The notes beneath the pieces were generated by a model. The model was not told the DNA's origin. It worked only from the letters and a program-made list of their open reading frames with translations, and ran no database searches. A stretch of 64,000 bases of DNA, taken from positions 195,071,468 to 195,135,467 of the forward strand of contig NC_058522.1 in assembly GCF_904849725.1 (NCBI RefSeq). Reading direction: 5' to 3'. The stretch is from Hordeum vulgare subsp. vulgare. Taxonomy: Eukaryota > Streptophyta > Magnoliopsida > Poales > Poaceae. Shown in pieces: positions 1 to 10,439 of the stretch. Made by a program: the position numbers and the translations under genes. Numbering within the stretch: the stretch's first letter is position 1; each line of letters begins with the position of its first letter.

Positions 1-870
1 AAAGAACCGCCGGCAGTTCATCAATCAAGTGATTTCCATGCCTTTGTAGCTTGTCAAAAGTTCTCGTCTTGAGCCCCCACAATACTTTGGTGTTTGCTCT
101 TTCAGCTTGACAATTGCTCCTCGGATGGGCAACATAAGCGAAGCATATTTTGCTGCCGAGGTATTGGGTGTACTGCATGGAGGAGCGACTCGTGAACTGA
201 GTGCCATTGTCCGTGATGACCCTGTTCGGGACACCGAAACGACAGACAATTCCTTTGAAGAACTTTACGGCTGACTGCGCCGTCACCTTTCTCACTGGTT
301 CCACCTCTGGCCACTTTGTGAACTTGTCAATCGCGACGTACAAGTACTCAAAGCCCCCGGTAGCGCGGGGGAAAGGGCCGAGGATATCGAGCCCCCAGAC
401 CGAGAATGGCCAGGAGAGAGGGATCGTCTAGAGAACTTGGGCTGGCTGATGAAGCTTCCTTGAATGGAACTGGCACAATTCACACTTGATTACTAGTGCA
501 GTCGCTCCTGGAGGCCTGTTGGCCAGAAGAAGCTTTGCCGGAATGCCTTGCCGACAAGGGCTCTTGACCCTATGTGGGAGCCACATATCCCCCATGTATC
601 TCGGCCAACAACTCCTTCCTCTTGGGGGATGCATTTCAATTTCACGCCGTTCAGTCATCTTCTGTAGAGGACATCATCCACGAACTGGTACATTTTGGAC
701 TAACGGGCTACTCTTTCTCCTTCCTCCTGATTTTCAGGAAGGTCCTCAGTTTGGAGGTACCAAACTACGTGTTGCGCCCATGCTAGAGCATGAGGTTCGA
801 CGACAAGGACTAAAGGCATATCCTCTGTCGGGATGGCATCCTTCCCGGCAGGCTTGGTATCTCCTTCGAC
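1..870 (-). pseudogene. gypsy integrase relic (5'-truncated by window edge)
   Basis: Translation of the minus strand gives an integrase in several frames. A zinc-binding region with paired Cys residues (KCELCQFH near 475) is followed by the catalytic core: GLDILGPFP (first Asp), FTKWPEVEPV, RVITDNGTQF (second Asp) and NCQAERAN (the Glu, in a motif that usually starts NGQ). These are the D,D-35-E residues that join retroelement cDNA to the host chromosome. The core is nearly continuous from about 350 down to 90. The zinc-binding part is shifted in frame and carries stops near 500. The C-terminal domain lies outside the window. The neighbour at 874-1756 is the RNase H segment of the same polyprotein. 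Confidence 0.8.
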
Positions 871-873
871 AAT

Positions 874-1756
874 TTATTTTCCGGCAAGATCCTCACCGGG
901 GCTCCGTGGCAGGTCCGCCGAAAAGTACTTTCCAGAGCTTAGCTTCCTTCTCTTGTCCAACTTGGTTGATAGTGTTACGGAGGGTTGGGTCAGTTGTAGC
1001 ACAAAAGTTCCTGGTTTCACAAGCAACTTAAGGGATGCACGCTTCGACAGGTCGTCGACGATGGTATTCTTGGCACGAGGGATGTGCTTAGTCTGCAGAC
1101 CATCAAAGCGCTCTTCCAACTTTCTCACTTCCTCCAGGTAAGCCTCCATCAGCGGACTCTGGTAGTCCTTATTGACCTGTCGGACTACTAACTCTGAGTT
1201 TCCTGGGACAATGAGCTTCGTGATCCCCAGACCTGCCGCGACCCTGAGGCTGGCAATTAGCCCTTCGTACTCGGCGGTGTTGTTGAGTAGGCGCAACTAG
1301 CAACACGCGGGCTCTGGCACCTTGCAGTGAGAAATGGATTATGTACTTGATGTGTTCTCCAGTAGGCGCAACTAGCAACACGCCGGCTCTGGCACCTTGC
1401 AGTTAGAACGCTCCATAAAAATACATGATCTATTGTTGGTTGGACTCCTTGCCGAGGAGGGTTGATTCTGGTATTTCTTCGTCTGGCTTCGGGGCCCATT
1501 CGGCAATGAACTCCGCGAAGACCCTGCACTGGATGGTCGATGTGCTTTCAAACTTGAGACCGAAGCTGGACAACTCCAATGCCCAGTCCACGATCCTACC
1601 AGTTGCATTAGGGTTTCGCAAAACCCTTTGCAGCGCAAAGCGAGTGACGACGGTGAAATGGTGTACTTGGAAGTAGTGGCACAGCTTTCTCGAGGCCATG
1701 AGGAGGCCGAAAAGCAATTTTTGCACTCGGGAGTACCTCGTTCTGGCCCCGTGCAA
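874..1756 (-). pseudogene. gypsy RNase H / RT-connection relic
   Basis: Two minus-strand reading frames carry the region between reverse transcriptase and integrase. The upstream part (1430-1756) holds FGLLMASRKLCHYFQVH and WALELSSFGLKFESTS, typical of the gypsy RT-RNase H connection. The downstream part (874-1296) holds the RNase H motif NNTAEYEGLIASLRVAAGLG followed by GNSELVVRQV. Family members usually have Asp where this copy has Asn in GNSELV, so a catalytic acid may be lost. An imperfect 48-bp direct duplication (1286-1333 and 1361-1408) separates the two parts and throws the frame. RNase H would degrade the RNA strand during reverse transcription. This copy cannot encode it intact. Confidence 0.8.
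1286..1408. repeat. 48-bp direct duplication inside RNase H relic
   Basis: The segment beginning AGTAGGCGCAACTAGCAACA occurs at 1286-1333 and again at 1361-1408, 75 bases apart, with two visible mismatches. On the minus strand it encodes the LQGARARVLLVAPT segment, which therefore appears twice. The second copy displaces the residues expected just before NNTAEYEGL and shifts the frame. It is a local rearrangement of this copy. Confidence 0.85.
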
Positions 1757-1849
1757 GAGGGAGCTGACAAAATAAACTGGGTGCTACACCATCTTCTTCT
1801 TTTGCACTAGCCCGCCTATTGGCGGGGGTTTCGCTTGATCGCTCCCGGA

Positions 1850-2918
1850 CCCTGTCGGGGGTCCTTGGTTGTCGATGTGCTCTTCCTCATCCAATGGCGT
1901 CGCGTTTGCTGGCGCATGTTCGTCGTCTTCCCTTTGCGCCACCAGGGCAGCGCTAACCACTTGGTTGGTTGCCGCTAGGTAAACGAGAAGTGGCTCTTGT
2001 GGTTTAGGCGGTACCAGGATTGGCGCTGAGGAAAGGTATTTCTTTAGGTCTTGTAGCGTTGCTTCCGCCTCGGAGGTCCATTCCATTGGTCCTGCTTCTT
2101 CAAGATTTTGACGAAGGGCAGGGCACGATCGACACACTTGGAAATGAACCTGCTCACGGCGGCTACACAGCCGGGTAGGTTTCGCACATCCTTGACGCGC
2201 TTCGGTGCCTCGATCTGTTTGATGGCCTTGATCTTGTCGAGTTAGCTTCGATCCCGCTTTGGGACACGAATAACCCGAGAAGCTTGTCGGATGGGACACC
2301 GAAAATGCACTTTTCGAGGTTTAGCTTGAGCTTGATCTTGCGCAGGTTGGTAAATGTCTCTTCCAGATCCTGCACGAATGTTGATATGTCCTTGGTCTTT
2401 ACCACTATGTCATCCATGTAGGCTTCCAGATTCCTGTGGAGTTGGGGCTCAAAACTAATTTGGATTACTCTTGCAAAGGTGGAACCGGCATTGTTCAACC
2501 TGAAGGGCATTCATACAAATCAGTACATGCCACAGGGGGTGATGAAGGCGGTTTTGTCTTCATCTTCCTCGGCCATATAAATCGGGTGATACCCTGAGTA
2601 GGCGTCGAGGAAGCACAACAGGTTGCAACCAGCAGTGGAGTCGACAATCTGGTTGATGTGCGACAAGGGAAAAGGGTCTTTTGGGCAAGCTTTATTGTCA
2701 TCAGTAAAGTCGATACAGAGCCGCCACTTACCATTTGCCTTGCGCACTACAATCGGATTGGCCAACCATGTAGGATGGATGACTCCTCTAACCAGTCCCG
2801 CTGCTTCTAACTTCTTCATTTCCTCGGCAATGAACTCTTGACGCTCCAGGGCTTGCTTCCTCACATTCTGCTTGACCGGCCGCGCGTGGGGCCAGACAGC
2901 GAGGTGGTGCGCAATCAC
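1850..2918 (-). pseudogene. gypsy reverse transcriptase relic
   Basis: The minus strand encodes a gypsy reverse transcriptase split by frameshifts. From 2918 to 2520 it reads palm and fingers motifs, including VVRKANGKWRLCIDF and CFLDAYSGYHPI. From 2510 to 2163 it continues with MPFRLNNAGSTFARV and the catalytic box AYMDDIVVK, whose YMDD codons lie at 2409-2420. Between 2150 and 1850 the RNase-H-like connection domain reads YLSSAPILVPPKPQEPLLVYL and ATNQVVSAALVAQRE. The enzyme would copy genomic RNA into cDNA in the virus-like particle. The active-site box is preserved, but frame breaks near 2515 and 2240 rule out a continuous product. Protease lies immediately upstream on the same strand. 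Confidence 0.88.
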
Positions 2919-3001
2919 CTTCTTGGGAACACCTGGGATATCTGATGGTTGCCATGCAAAACATCGAGATTCGCCCGCAGGAAGGTGATGAGCACACTTT
3001 C

Positions 3002-3970
3002 CTATTTTCTGTCAAGGGTGGAACTTATGACGAAAGTTCCACCCGTGCCATCCTCTCGGGTGGGCAGCTTCTTGGTCTTTGGCGGAACAACCCTGAATTT
3101 CTTGTTCCAGCTAGCGGAGCTCTCCAGCGCGTCCTCGGCGGGAGAGAAGTACTCCGGTGAGGCGTGCTTGCCGGGATCAGCGCGGGAAGCCCTCTTGCCA
3201 GGATTCTTCTCCCCGGGGGCCTTGTCGGTGACAGGTGGTGCCTTTGGGGCACGCGCCGCCACTGCCTCCCGGTAGAGGCAGTTGGTGCACACGAGTGCAT
3301 CCTTCTTGTCGGCGTTGATGACGATGACACCAACCGGCCCAGACATCTTCAGGGTGTTGTAGGCGTAGTGGGAGGCTGCCATGAATTTGGCCAGCGCAGG
3401 GCGCCCGAGGATCCCATTGTATGCGAACGGGTTGTTAGCAATGTTGAAGATGACCTTCTCCGTTCGGTAGTTCTGGTCGCTGGAGAAGGTTACCAGCAGC
3501 GGGATCTTCCCCTTCGGTTGAATCTTCCCTGGGTTGATCGCTTGGAATGCCCCTGTTTCCTCGAGATCTTCATCGGGAATCTGCAACCTCCGGATCATGT
3601 CGGCGGAGATGAGATTTAGACTCCACCCGCCATCCACCAACATCTTCGTCACCTTGAGGTTGCGGATCATTGGGGAGACCAACAATGGCAAACATCCTAC
3701 CGCCGTAACGCGGTCTGGATGATCCTCAGAATCAAAGATGATCGGTGTGTGCGACCACTTCAAGGGCCTATGAGTGCCGATGTAGGGCTCCGACGCGCTC
3801 ACCTCACGCGCCCACTTCTTCAGTTGGCATTGGGAAGAGTGAATCGATGCACCTCCATCGAGGCACATCTTATCTGATGCCTTTTGAAATTCGTGGTCGT
3901 TGGAGTCGTCGTCTGGGCAGTCCTCGTCCCCATCCTCCACCTTTCTTTCTAGCATCGACGCGACCTTCAC
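3002..3970 (-). pseudogene. gypsy aspartic protease domain of gag-pol
   Basis: A 322-residue open stretch on the minus strand covers the end of gag and the retropepsin domain. Residues 110-123 read MLVDGGWSLNLISA, matching the flap-proximal LVDGGSSLN motif of plant gypsy proteases. The downstream ILGRPALAKF at about residue 188 is the second conserved protease motif. The C-terminal third is a Lys/Pro-rich linker. The protease would cut the gag-pol polyprotein. The frame is open here, but it is flanked by frameshifted gag and RT, so it is a fragment of a dead polyprotein. The first Met is not a likely native start, since the protein would normally be one continuous gag-pol. Confidence 0.82.
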
Positions 3971-5880
3971 CCTCTTGTTATTGAACTTGCCAGGGGGACC
4001 CCTTGGCCGCTCTTCTTCCTGCCTGATCCTTCGCCATTGTCTCGGGCCTTTTTCTTTGTTGCGTCTTTGGTACTCCGCCCTCTGCTTCTTGACAAGGTGT
4101 TCAACTTGTCGGCAGTGTTGGAGGTCGTGACCCTGATGGATGTTGCAGTATTAGGCCTCGGAGCCCTCTGGCTTGTCAGCGGCCGCCAAGGCCTGGCAAG
4201 AGCCGCACCCGGCGGCATCTTTGCTGGGAGCCTCAGCCTTCGCATTCCTGGAGGTGTCGGCGTTGCCGGATGTCTCGACGGCAAACACGACTTTGCCCTT
4301 CCGCTTCTTTTTGCGCCGTTTCCCCTTTTTTATGGGGACATCATCGTCTTCGTCTTTGGAGTCGGCCTCTACACCGGCGTCTTCGCCGGGAAGCCATCTC
4401 CCCTCTTCCGCTCGTGCACACTTGTCCGCTAGGGCGTAAAGCTCAACGACATCGCAAACCTTGTCCATCGCAAGCTCCTCGCGCATCTTCCCGTTTCGCA
4501 CGTTCTGATGGAACGCGTTGATGACGGCGGCTGGGTGAACATCCGGGATGTTGTGGTGTATGTGGCTGAAACTGTGGATGTACTTGCCCAGAGTCTCACC
4601 CTCGTTCTAGGGGACGATGTGCAAGTCACTCTCTTGGCCACGGGCCCGATGGCCGCCTGTGAAGGCGCCAACGAAGTCCTGGCACAACTCCTTCCAGGAT
4701 GAAATGGAGTTCTGGGGTAGGTGCATCAGCCACGACCTGGCGTTGGGCTTGAGCACCAATGTGAAGTAGTTGGCTAGTATCTTGTCTTCTCGACCCCCGG
4801 CAGCATGCACCGCAATGGTGTAGATGCTTAGGAACTTGGATGGGTGGGTCTTTCCATCGTACTTCTCCGGGATCTCCGACTTGAATGTACGGGAGCTGGG
4901 CCACCGGACCTGCTGCAACTCGCGAGTAAACGCTAGAAAGCCCACCTCGTAAGGTAGGTCACCAGGATACCCTGATGCAGGAGGGTTTGCAGCGACTCCA
5001 GCACGTCTGTCTGATTGACGACGCCTTTCTCGTTGTCGCTCGAAGAGAGTACGCACGTCCTCCTTGCGCCGCTCGCGAAGAACGTCACGTTGATTGTGGC
5101 GGGTCCGTGGGTTGGCAGACCCGACCGAATCCTTAGAGACGATAACCTGTTGCCGCCGCCGTGGGGGAGAGTGCACCATGGCAATGGCAGCTCCAGTCTT
5201 CTCGGTACGGTCGTGGGCGCGCTCGCTAGAGGGTCGTTTCGACGTCCCCGCCTATTGTGGCCCGTCCCCATAGGAGAGGGCGACGAGGCTCAGGATGGTG
5301 GCCCTCCACTCCTCGAGCCTGTCCGCAGTTGGAGAGAAGTCCAAGAGCAGCTAAGTCCGCATCAGGGCTTCTGCCGGCGTGGGTGGTGGCGATATGTGCG
5401 AAGACCGTGAGGGGCTCTTACTTCTAACTACGTTAAAAGGAGCACCCTGGTACCACGGTGGTGTGCCGCCCTGGCCGGTCCCAGAGCGTGTGTGTCGGCC
5501 CTGCGACTCCTGGGAACGAGGCCCAGGAGTCCTTCGTGGCGATGGCAAGTCGCCATTATTCTGGCGCGGTCCACCGCGCATGCCCTAGGAAGGTCGGGGT
5601 GGGTCCGTTCGCATCGTCGTCTTGGAAGATGTCCTCACATCCTTCAAAGTAGTCGCGCCGCCCATGGGCTGCGCAGCTACATCCTTCGACGCACCGACAC
5701 ATGGATGGTCGTCGCGGTCGCGGACGAAACCACTCGCCTTGGCTTGCTCTCCACAATGTTGCGCAAGTTTGGGACCTCCGCCTCCTTGTCCTGTGGCCGC
5801 ACCCTATCCTTCCCGCGTTGGGATAGGAGCACCCGATGCAGGTGCGTCGGTCACCGAAGCACCCCTCTTCTTGGGGTCCA
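3967..5880 (-). pseudogene. gypsy gag relic
   Basis: Minus-strand frames encode a plant gypsy capsid protein. The segment from about 5179 to 4607 includes FLSIYTIAVHAAGGREDKIL, then LKPNARSWLMHLPQNSISSW and ELCQDFVGAFTG, the retrotransposon gag domain. The frame then breaks near 4600. A second stretch (4501-4151) reads ELYALADKCARAEEGRW followed by a highly basic Lys/Arg tract. A Cys/His segment near 4140-4090 resembles the gag zinc-binding motif with the pattern YC.IH..HDLQ.C. Gag would assemble the cytoplasmic particle that packages the RNA. The upstream part to 5880 is Pro/Arg-rich and poorly conserved. The start codon could not be fixed with confidence. Confidence 0.75.
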
Positions 5881-5945
5881 TGGCAATGAAGAAAAGCTGG
5901 TGCGCCGATGGCTAGGTCGGATCAACACGACCCTCTCCCTCTACC

Positions 5946-5955
5946 TGGCGCGCCA
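5946..5955 (-). promoter_or_regulatory. primer-binding region (TGGCGCGCCA)
   Basis: The palindrome TGGCGCGCCA lies four bases inside the end of the 5' LTR and is followed on the minus strand by GGTAG. This is where minus-strand cDNA synthesis would be primed by a host tRNA. I did not identify the tRNA. The same layout (LTR end, TCTT, then a CGCCAGGTAG core) recurs at 46352-46370. Confidence 0.6.
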
Positions 5956-5959
5956 AAGA

Positions 5960-6383
5960 TGTTGGGAAAACTACAGCTATGGGAAACTCTAAGGGTCCCT
6001 TGATCGTTCGGCAGAGGGAGAGAGGTGGTGCCAAGAGCGGAACTAGCGATCAACACTGACAAGGTCGTTTACCCAGGTTCAGGCCGCTTGGCGCGTAAAA
6101 CCCTACTCCTGCTTTGTTTGTATTGGGTGCTTACTATTGGGTTATTTGCTACAGTAATTAGCTGGTGATCAAAGAGTCTAAACCCCAAAAGGTCCAACCC
6201 CTAGAAATGAGCTTTGGGGTTCCTTTTATAGGCAATGGGTTCAACAACACTTTGCCCACGGGTTGCATAGTGAATAGGGTTCACCGCTTATCTATCTACT
6301 ATGGTGTCAGGGGCAGTAAATGCCTTGTCAGGCCCCTTGACCAGCATCAAGGTGGCTTCGACACGTACCCAAGTGTATTGACA
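5960..6383 (-). repeat. 5' LTR of the gypsy element (about 424 bp)
   Basis: On the minus strand this stretch starts TGTCAATACACTTGGG and ends TTTTCCCAACA directly before the primer-binding region. It contains a TATA box (6221-6230) and a leader with GTAGGGTTTTACGCGCC that resembles the leader in the LTR at 45519-46351. The inner end is secure because it abuts the primer-binding site. The outer end at 6383 is inferred from the TG terminus and the change of sequence character, since the matching LTR lies outside the window. Confidence 0.6.
6221..6230 (-). promoter_or_regulatory. LTR TATA box
   Basis: The plus-strand TCCTTTTATA reads TATAAAAGGA on the minus strand, about 270 bases before the LTR end. 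This is a sensible core promoter position for the minus-strand transcript of the gypsy element. Confidence 0.6.
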
Positions 6384-9108
6384 CCTGGGTTTCGTGCTGG
6401 CGGCCGATAGGAAGATGGGCCGGCCCATCCGTGCGAGCTAGCCAGCGTGGCGGCCACGCCGAAGGCGCATTCCCGGGAATGTGTCTCCCATGCGGGGAGG
6501 CGGCCTCAGCCGAAGGCGCGACCACTTATCCCTGGTGGCCCAGGGCTTTAGCCAGTTACAAGCGGGCCCCGACGGAAGGCCCTTCCCCCACATCTCACCT
6601 GAGGCACATGAGGGCAGAGGAGAGAGAGCGGAGCCGCACGAGAGCTCGTCCCGGTGGCTCCGGCCGGTTCCGGCGATTGCCCGACCATCGACGGCCGCGG
6701 GGCGAAGGACGCATCCCTCTGAGGATGCTAGCTCCATCGGGGAGCGTCGGGGGGGGGGGGGAGAGGGGCCACGGCTGTGGCAGCGGTCGCATGAACTTAG
6801 CTGCGGCTGGGGCACTCCGGCAACTGGAGGAAGAGGAGGGAGCACATGGGGTCTGTTGGGAGCTCCAGGGCACTCCCACGCAGCCGGAGGAGGAGAGTGG
6901 GGGGGGGGGGGTGGCGAGCCCAGGCACATGCATTGCCGAAGCATGGCTATGGAGGCCATGGAGGGAGAGGAGAGGCTCAGGCAGCCTCGGCTGGGTTGGG
7001 GAGGTTCGGAAGGCTGTTGGGAAGTGAAGGGGCTCAGGGAGAGAGGATACATGGAGGGGGAGCCGAAGGGAGAGCTCGGGAGCTCTCGGGGCTCTGAGGG
7101 CATGGGGAAGACACGCGTCCCTGGGCAGGATTGGCTTTTTCTAGGCGTCGGGAAGGACCTGGACCAGTCAAATGGAATCCCCCGGTGCTCTTAGAAACTT
7201 AGCAAGGGCCGGATGAAGTTTGGAAGAAAGTAACAAGGTGAAGAGCACCCATATTGCAGGCCAGGGTGGTGGTCACCACGACCACCTATGCCTAGAGTGA
7301 TAATTTGACCAGTCAAATATGTATTTAGCTCAGCGCATGCATGGAGGAAGGAGACTGAGGAGTTTGGAATCATCTGAGGCTGGTTAGGTGGGGTTTTGAT
7401 TGTGATTAAGTTTGCAACAGGAAATTAGGGGCTGGCAAAAGTGGTTTTTCCAGAAGGGGAATTGAGGTGAAACCCTGTCTACCAGTCTTAGACATGGAAG
7501 GACTACAACAATGCCAAGTTTGAGATTAGGATAGCTAGTACTTGTTGTACAAAGCTACATTTCTACCAGAAATCAACTTGTAGATGTGCTGCTCATTTTT
7601 CCTATGTAGGCATGCCATCTATTGGTTTGAAGTGATGCATGGGGATGCTAGGGACCCTCTGGAAAGAGGTGGGGGCTTTGGCTTAAGCAGAAGTGGGACA
7701 AGAGAGGTAAAATTGGTGATCCAAGGGTGAAAATGAGAAGTAGTTACATGGAGCTTCTCTCCAATAATTGACCAGAGGTCATTACAATGCTACTGGAGGT
7801 AAAATGTAAATATATACAGCTGTGGTAGAATGTTGAGTTGAAGGGTAAAAGTGGAAGGGGTCAAAGGAGCTAATTTGGTGAGTGCACACAAGGTGTTTGA
7901 TGAGTGTCTGGGCAACCAGATGAACTTCAATTGATATGCAACTTAACAGGATCAAATAATAGATGAAAATAAGCTTGGACACCAAATTTGGGATTTCGTG
8001 GAGAAGGTCTCCAATGTAGACTTGGAAAACCCATGAAATGGGCAGAAATGGCTTTCTGCTTACAAAATTATTCAAATCAATTCCCATAAATCCAGTATTT
8101 GGTGTGGGGGAATTATTTGAGCATTAAGGCATACCCAAAATGTTTGGGGTCAATTGGAGAAACTTTACAATGTAAAGTTTCCCAAAGTTAGAAATCAACA
8201 GAGAGGGTTTTGAGGGGCTTGGGACAAGTTCTTCTATTCTCCTTGTTGCACCACTCGGTGTGGATGCATTATTGGAGTATCAGAACATGTCTACCAAATT
8301 TGAGAAAAATTGAAGACATTTGGCAATGTAGAGTTGCTCAAATTTGGATCTGGACACATAGGGTTTTAGAATAATTAAAGGAATGAAATCAACGTGCTTT
8401 GAGATCAAACTTGGCAAGATCATCAAATATATCATATGTGAAATGCTAGAATTTTTGTGGAATTTATGGAGAATATTTCTTATAGAAAAATTCCAAAAGC
8501 TTGAAATAGGCAGGAAGGGTTTTGAAGGGGTTTGCCCAATATTTTGAACATGACCATGTGTTAATACTCATATATATAGAATATATATGTCCACTAAGTT
8601 TCCCTAAATTTTATGAAATATTTTGAAAGCTATAAAAATAACTTTCCTTCATAATAGACCATTTTTGGCCTCTGAGGATTGCATTTAAATAAAATAGTAA
8701 AATAAACTTGAAAATAATAATATTGTGGTTTTGGGAAGCCATTTTGATAATGGGTTTTGAACAAAATAATTGGTGCAAAATAAATTGCCTAATTTGAGGA
8801 CTTGTAGTACAAATCCCATCTGAGGGGTTTTGAAAGCTTAATTCAAAGAAATGCTTTTTGGTGAAAATAATATTTGGTAAAAATAATGTTTGGTCCTAAA
8901 CACATGGCATGATCATTAGGCAGGAGTTTTGGGCTAAGGAGGTGAGTCTGGAGAGTAACATGAATTATTGAGGATCAACCACATGCATACAAGCAACAAA
9001 GCAAACAACAGTCACTTCAAGCATCACAAGCATTCACAAACATTTTAATCGGTCCTAGTTTTTGAAATAAGTAAATTAGTCAAGAAAGCTAAACACAAGG
9101 TGTTACAT
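6384..9108. repeat. non-coding LTR-like repeat, unclassified
   Basis: No coding domain was recognised in 2.7 kb. The part from 6384 to about 7200 is GC-rich, with G runs near 6750 and 6900 and spurious long frames. The part from 7200 to 9108 is AT-rich and typical of plant LTR U3 or internal non-coding DNA. It ends AGGTGTTACA at 9108, directly before sequence that matches the interior of a BARE-1/Angela Copia element. Read on the minus strand it therefore begins TGTAACACCT, a common start for Triticeae gypsy LTRs. The best explanation is an LTR or truncated element in minus orientation, inserted into the Copia interior and itself hit by the gypsy element on its left. Confidence 0.5.
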
Positions 9109-9469
9109 GATCCCTCACTAAAATTTCAAGAGATGTGTTCCCCCTAAGTGTGCACCGTTGCGAAGGATCGTTGTTTCGAAGCACCACGTGATGATCAGGT
9201 GTGATAGATTCTTACGTTCGCATACAATGGCTGTAAGCCAGATTTACACACGCGAAACACTTAGGTTGAATTGACGAGCCTAGCATGTACAGACATGGCC
9301 TCGGAGCACGGGAGACCGAAAGCATCGTCTGTAGATGTTGCGAACATCTGACATACACAATTTTTTGATAACTACATGATATTTCAGTGCATAATGCTTA
9401 AACCACTTAGAATTGAGGCATTAAAGACATTTCGAACATCGCGGGACATACGAGATGTTCCAAGAGATG

Positions 9470-10080
9470 AAATTGGGATTTCATGCTCATGCCCTTGTTG
9501 AGAGGTATAAGACCCCTGACAAGATTCTTTGTCTACAAAGTAAGGGAGAAACGCTCAAATCGTTGAGCATGTGCTCAGATTGTCTGAGTGCTACAATCAC
9601 TTGAATCAAGTGGGAGTTGATCTTCCAGATGAGATAGTGATAGTTCTCTCGAGTCACTGCCACCAAGCTAGTGGAGCTTCGTGATGAACTATAACGTATC
9701 AGGGATAGATATGATGATCCTTGAACTATTCACGATGTTTGACACTGCAAAAGTAGAAATCGAAAAGGAGCATCAATTGTTGATGGTTGGTAAAACCGCT
9801 AGTTTCAAAGAAGGGCAAAGAGAAAGAAGGGATACTTCATGAAACGACAAACCAGTTGCTGCTCTAGTGAAGAGACCCAAGGTTGAACCCAAACCCGATA
9901 CTAAGTGCTCCTGTAATGAGGGGAACAGTCACTGAACTACCCTAGATACTTGGCAGACGAGGAGGCTCCCAAAGTCGACAAAAGTATATTGGATATACAT
10001 GATATTGATGTGTACTTTACTAGTACTCCTAGTAGCACTAGGGTATTGGATACCGGTTCAGTTGTTAAGTGTTAGTAACT
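9470..10080 (+). pseudogene. Copia gag-protease relic
   Basis: Broken frames carry the end of gag and the protease. The stretch around 9640-9760 reads fragments such as FAMFDTAKVE and matches 57770-57900. Around 9900-9925 a Cys/His remnant (TKCSCNEGNSH) is what is left of the gag zinc knuckle. Near 10040-10067 the protease active-site segment RVLDTGSVV retains the Asp-Thr-Gly triad. Several stops and frameshifts interrupt it. The zinc-knuckle lesion also occurs in the Copia copy at 57970-58080. Confidence 0.65.
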
Positions 10081-10439
10081 CGAAATAAAAGCTATGGAAT
10101 TAACGGAGACAAGCTAAAGGTGAGGTGACGATGTGTGCTGGAAGTGTTTCCAAGGTTGATGTGATCAAACATCACACGCTCCCTCTACCATCGAAATTAG
10201 TGTTAAACCTAAATAATTTTCATTTGGTGTTTTGCGTTGAGCGTGAACTTAATTGAATTATGTTTATTGCAATACTGTTATTCATTTAAAGAGAATAATG
10301 GTTATTCTGTTTACTTGAATAATGCCTTCAATGGTCTTGCACCTAAAATGAATGGTTTATTGAATCTCGATCATAGTGATACACATGTTCATAATATTGT
10401 TGCCAAAAGATACAAAGTAGTAATGATAGTACCACTTAC

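Larger units (their letters stand above)
1..6383 (-). mobile_element. Ty3/gypsy LTR retrotransposon, partial
   Basis: A minus-strand gypsy element enters the window with its integrase cut by the left edge and ends at its 5' LTR (5960-6383). Read right to left the order is LTR, primer-binding region, gag, aspartic protease, reverse transcriptase, RNase H, integrase. Integrase after RNase H is the gypsy order. No chromodomain can be assessed because the 3' part lies outside. The reading frame is broken repeatedly, so the copy is dead. The leader contains the palindrome TGGCGCGCCA followed by GGTAG, shared in altered form with the element at 45519-62846. A Tat-like lineage is plausible but not proven. 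The element appears to sit inside the non-coding repeat at 6384-9108. Confidence 0.85.

Noticed and set aside
5946..5955. The palindrome TGGCGCGCCA considered as a regulatory operator or restriction-related signal.
   Set aside because: Its position next to the LTR end and before gag explains it as part of the primer-binding region.
6431..7194. Overlapping 200-codon frames on both strands in the GC-rich part.
   Set aside because: They are compositional, contain homopolymer G runs, overlap in five frames and match no family. They belong to an LTR-like repeat.
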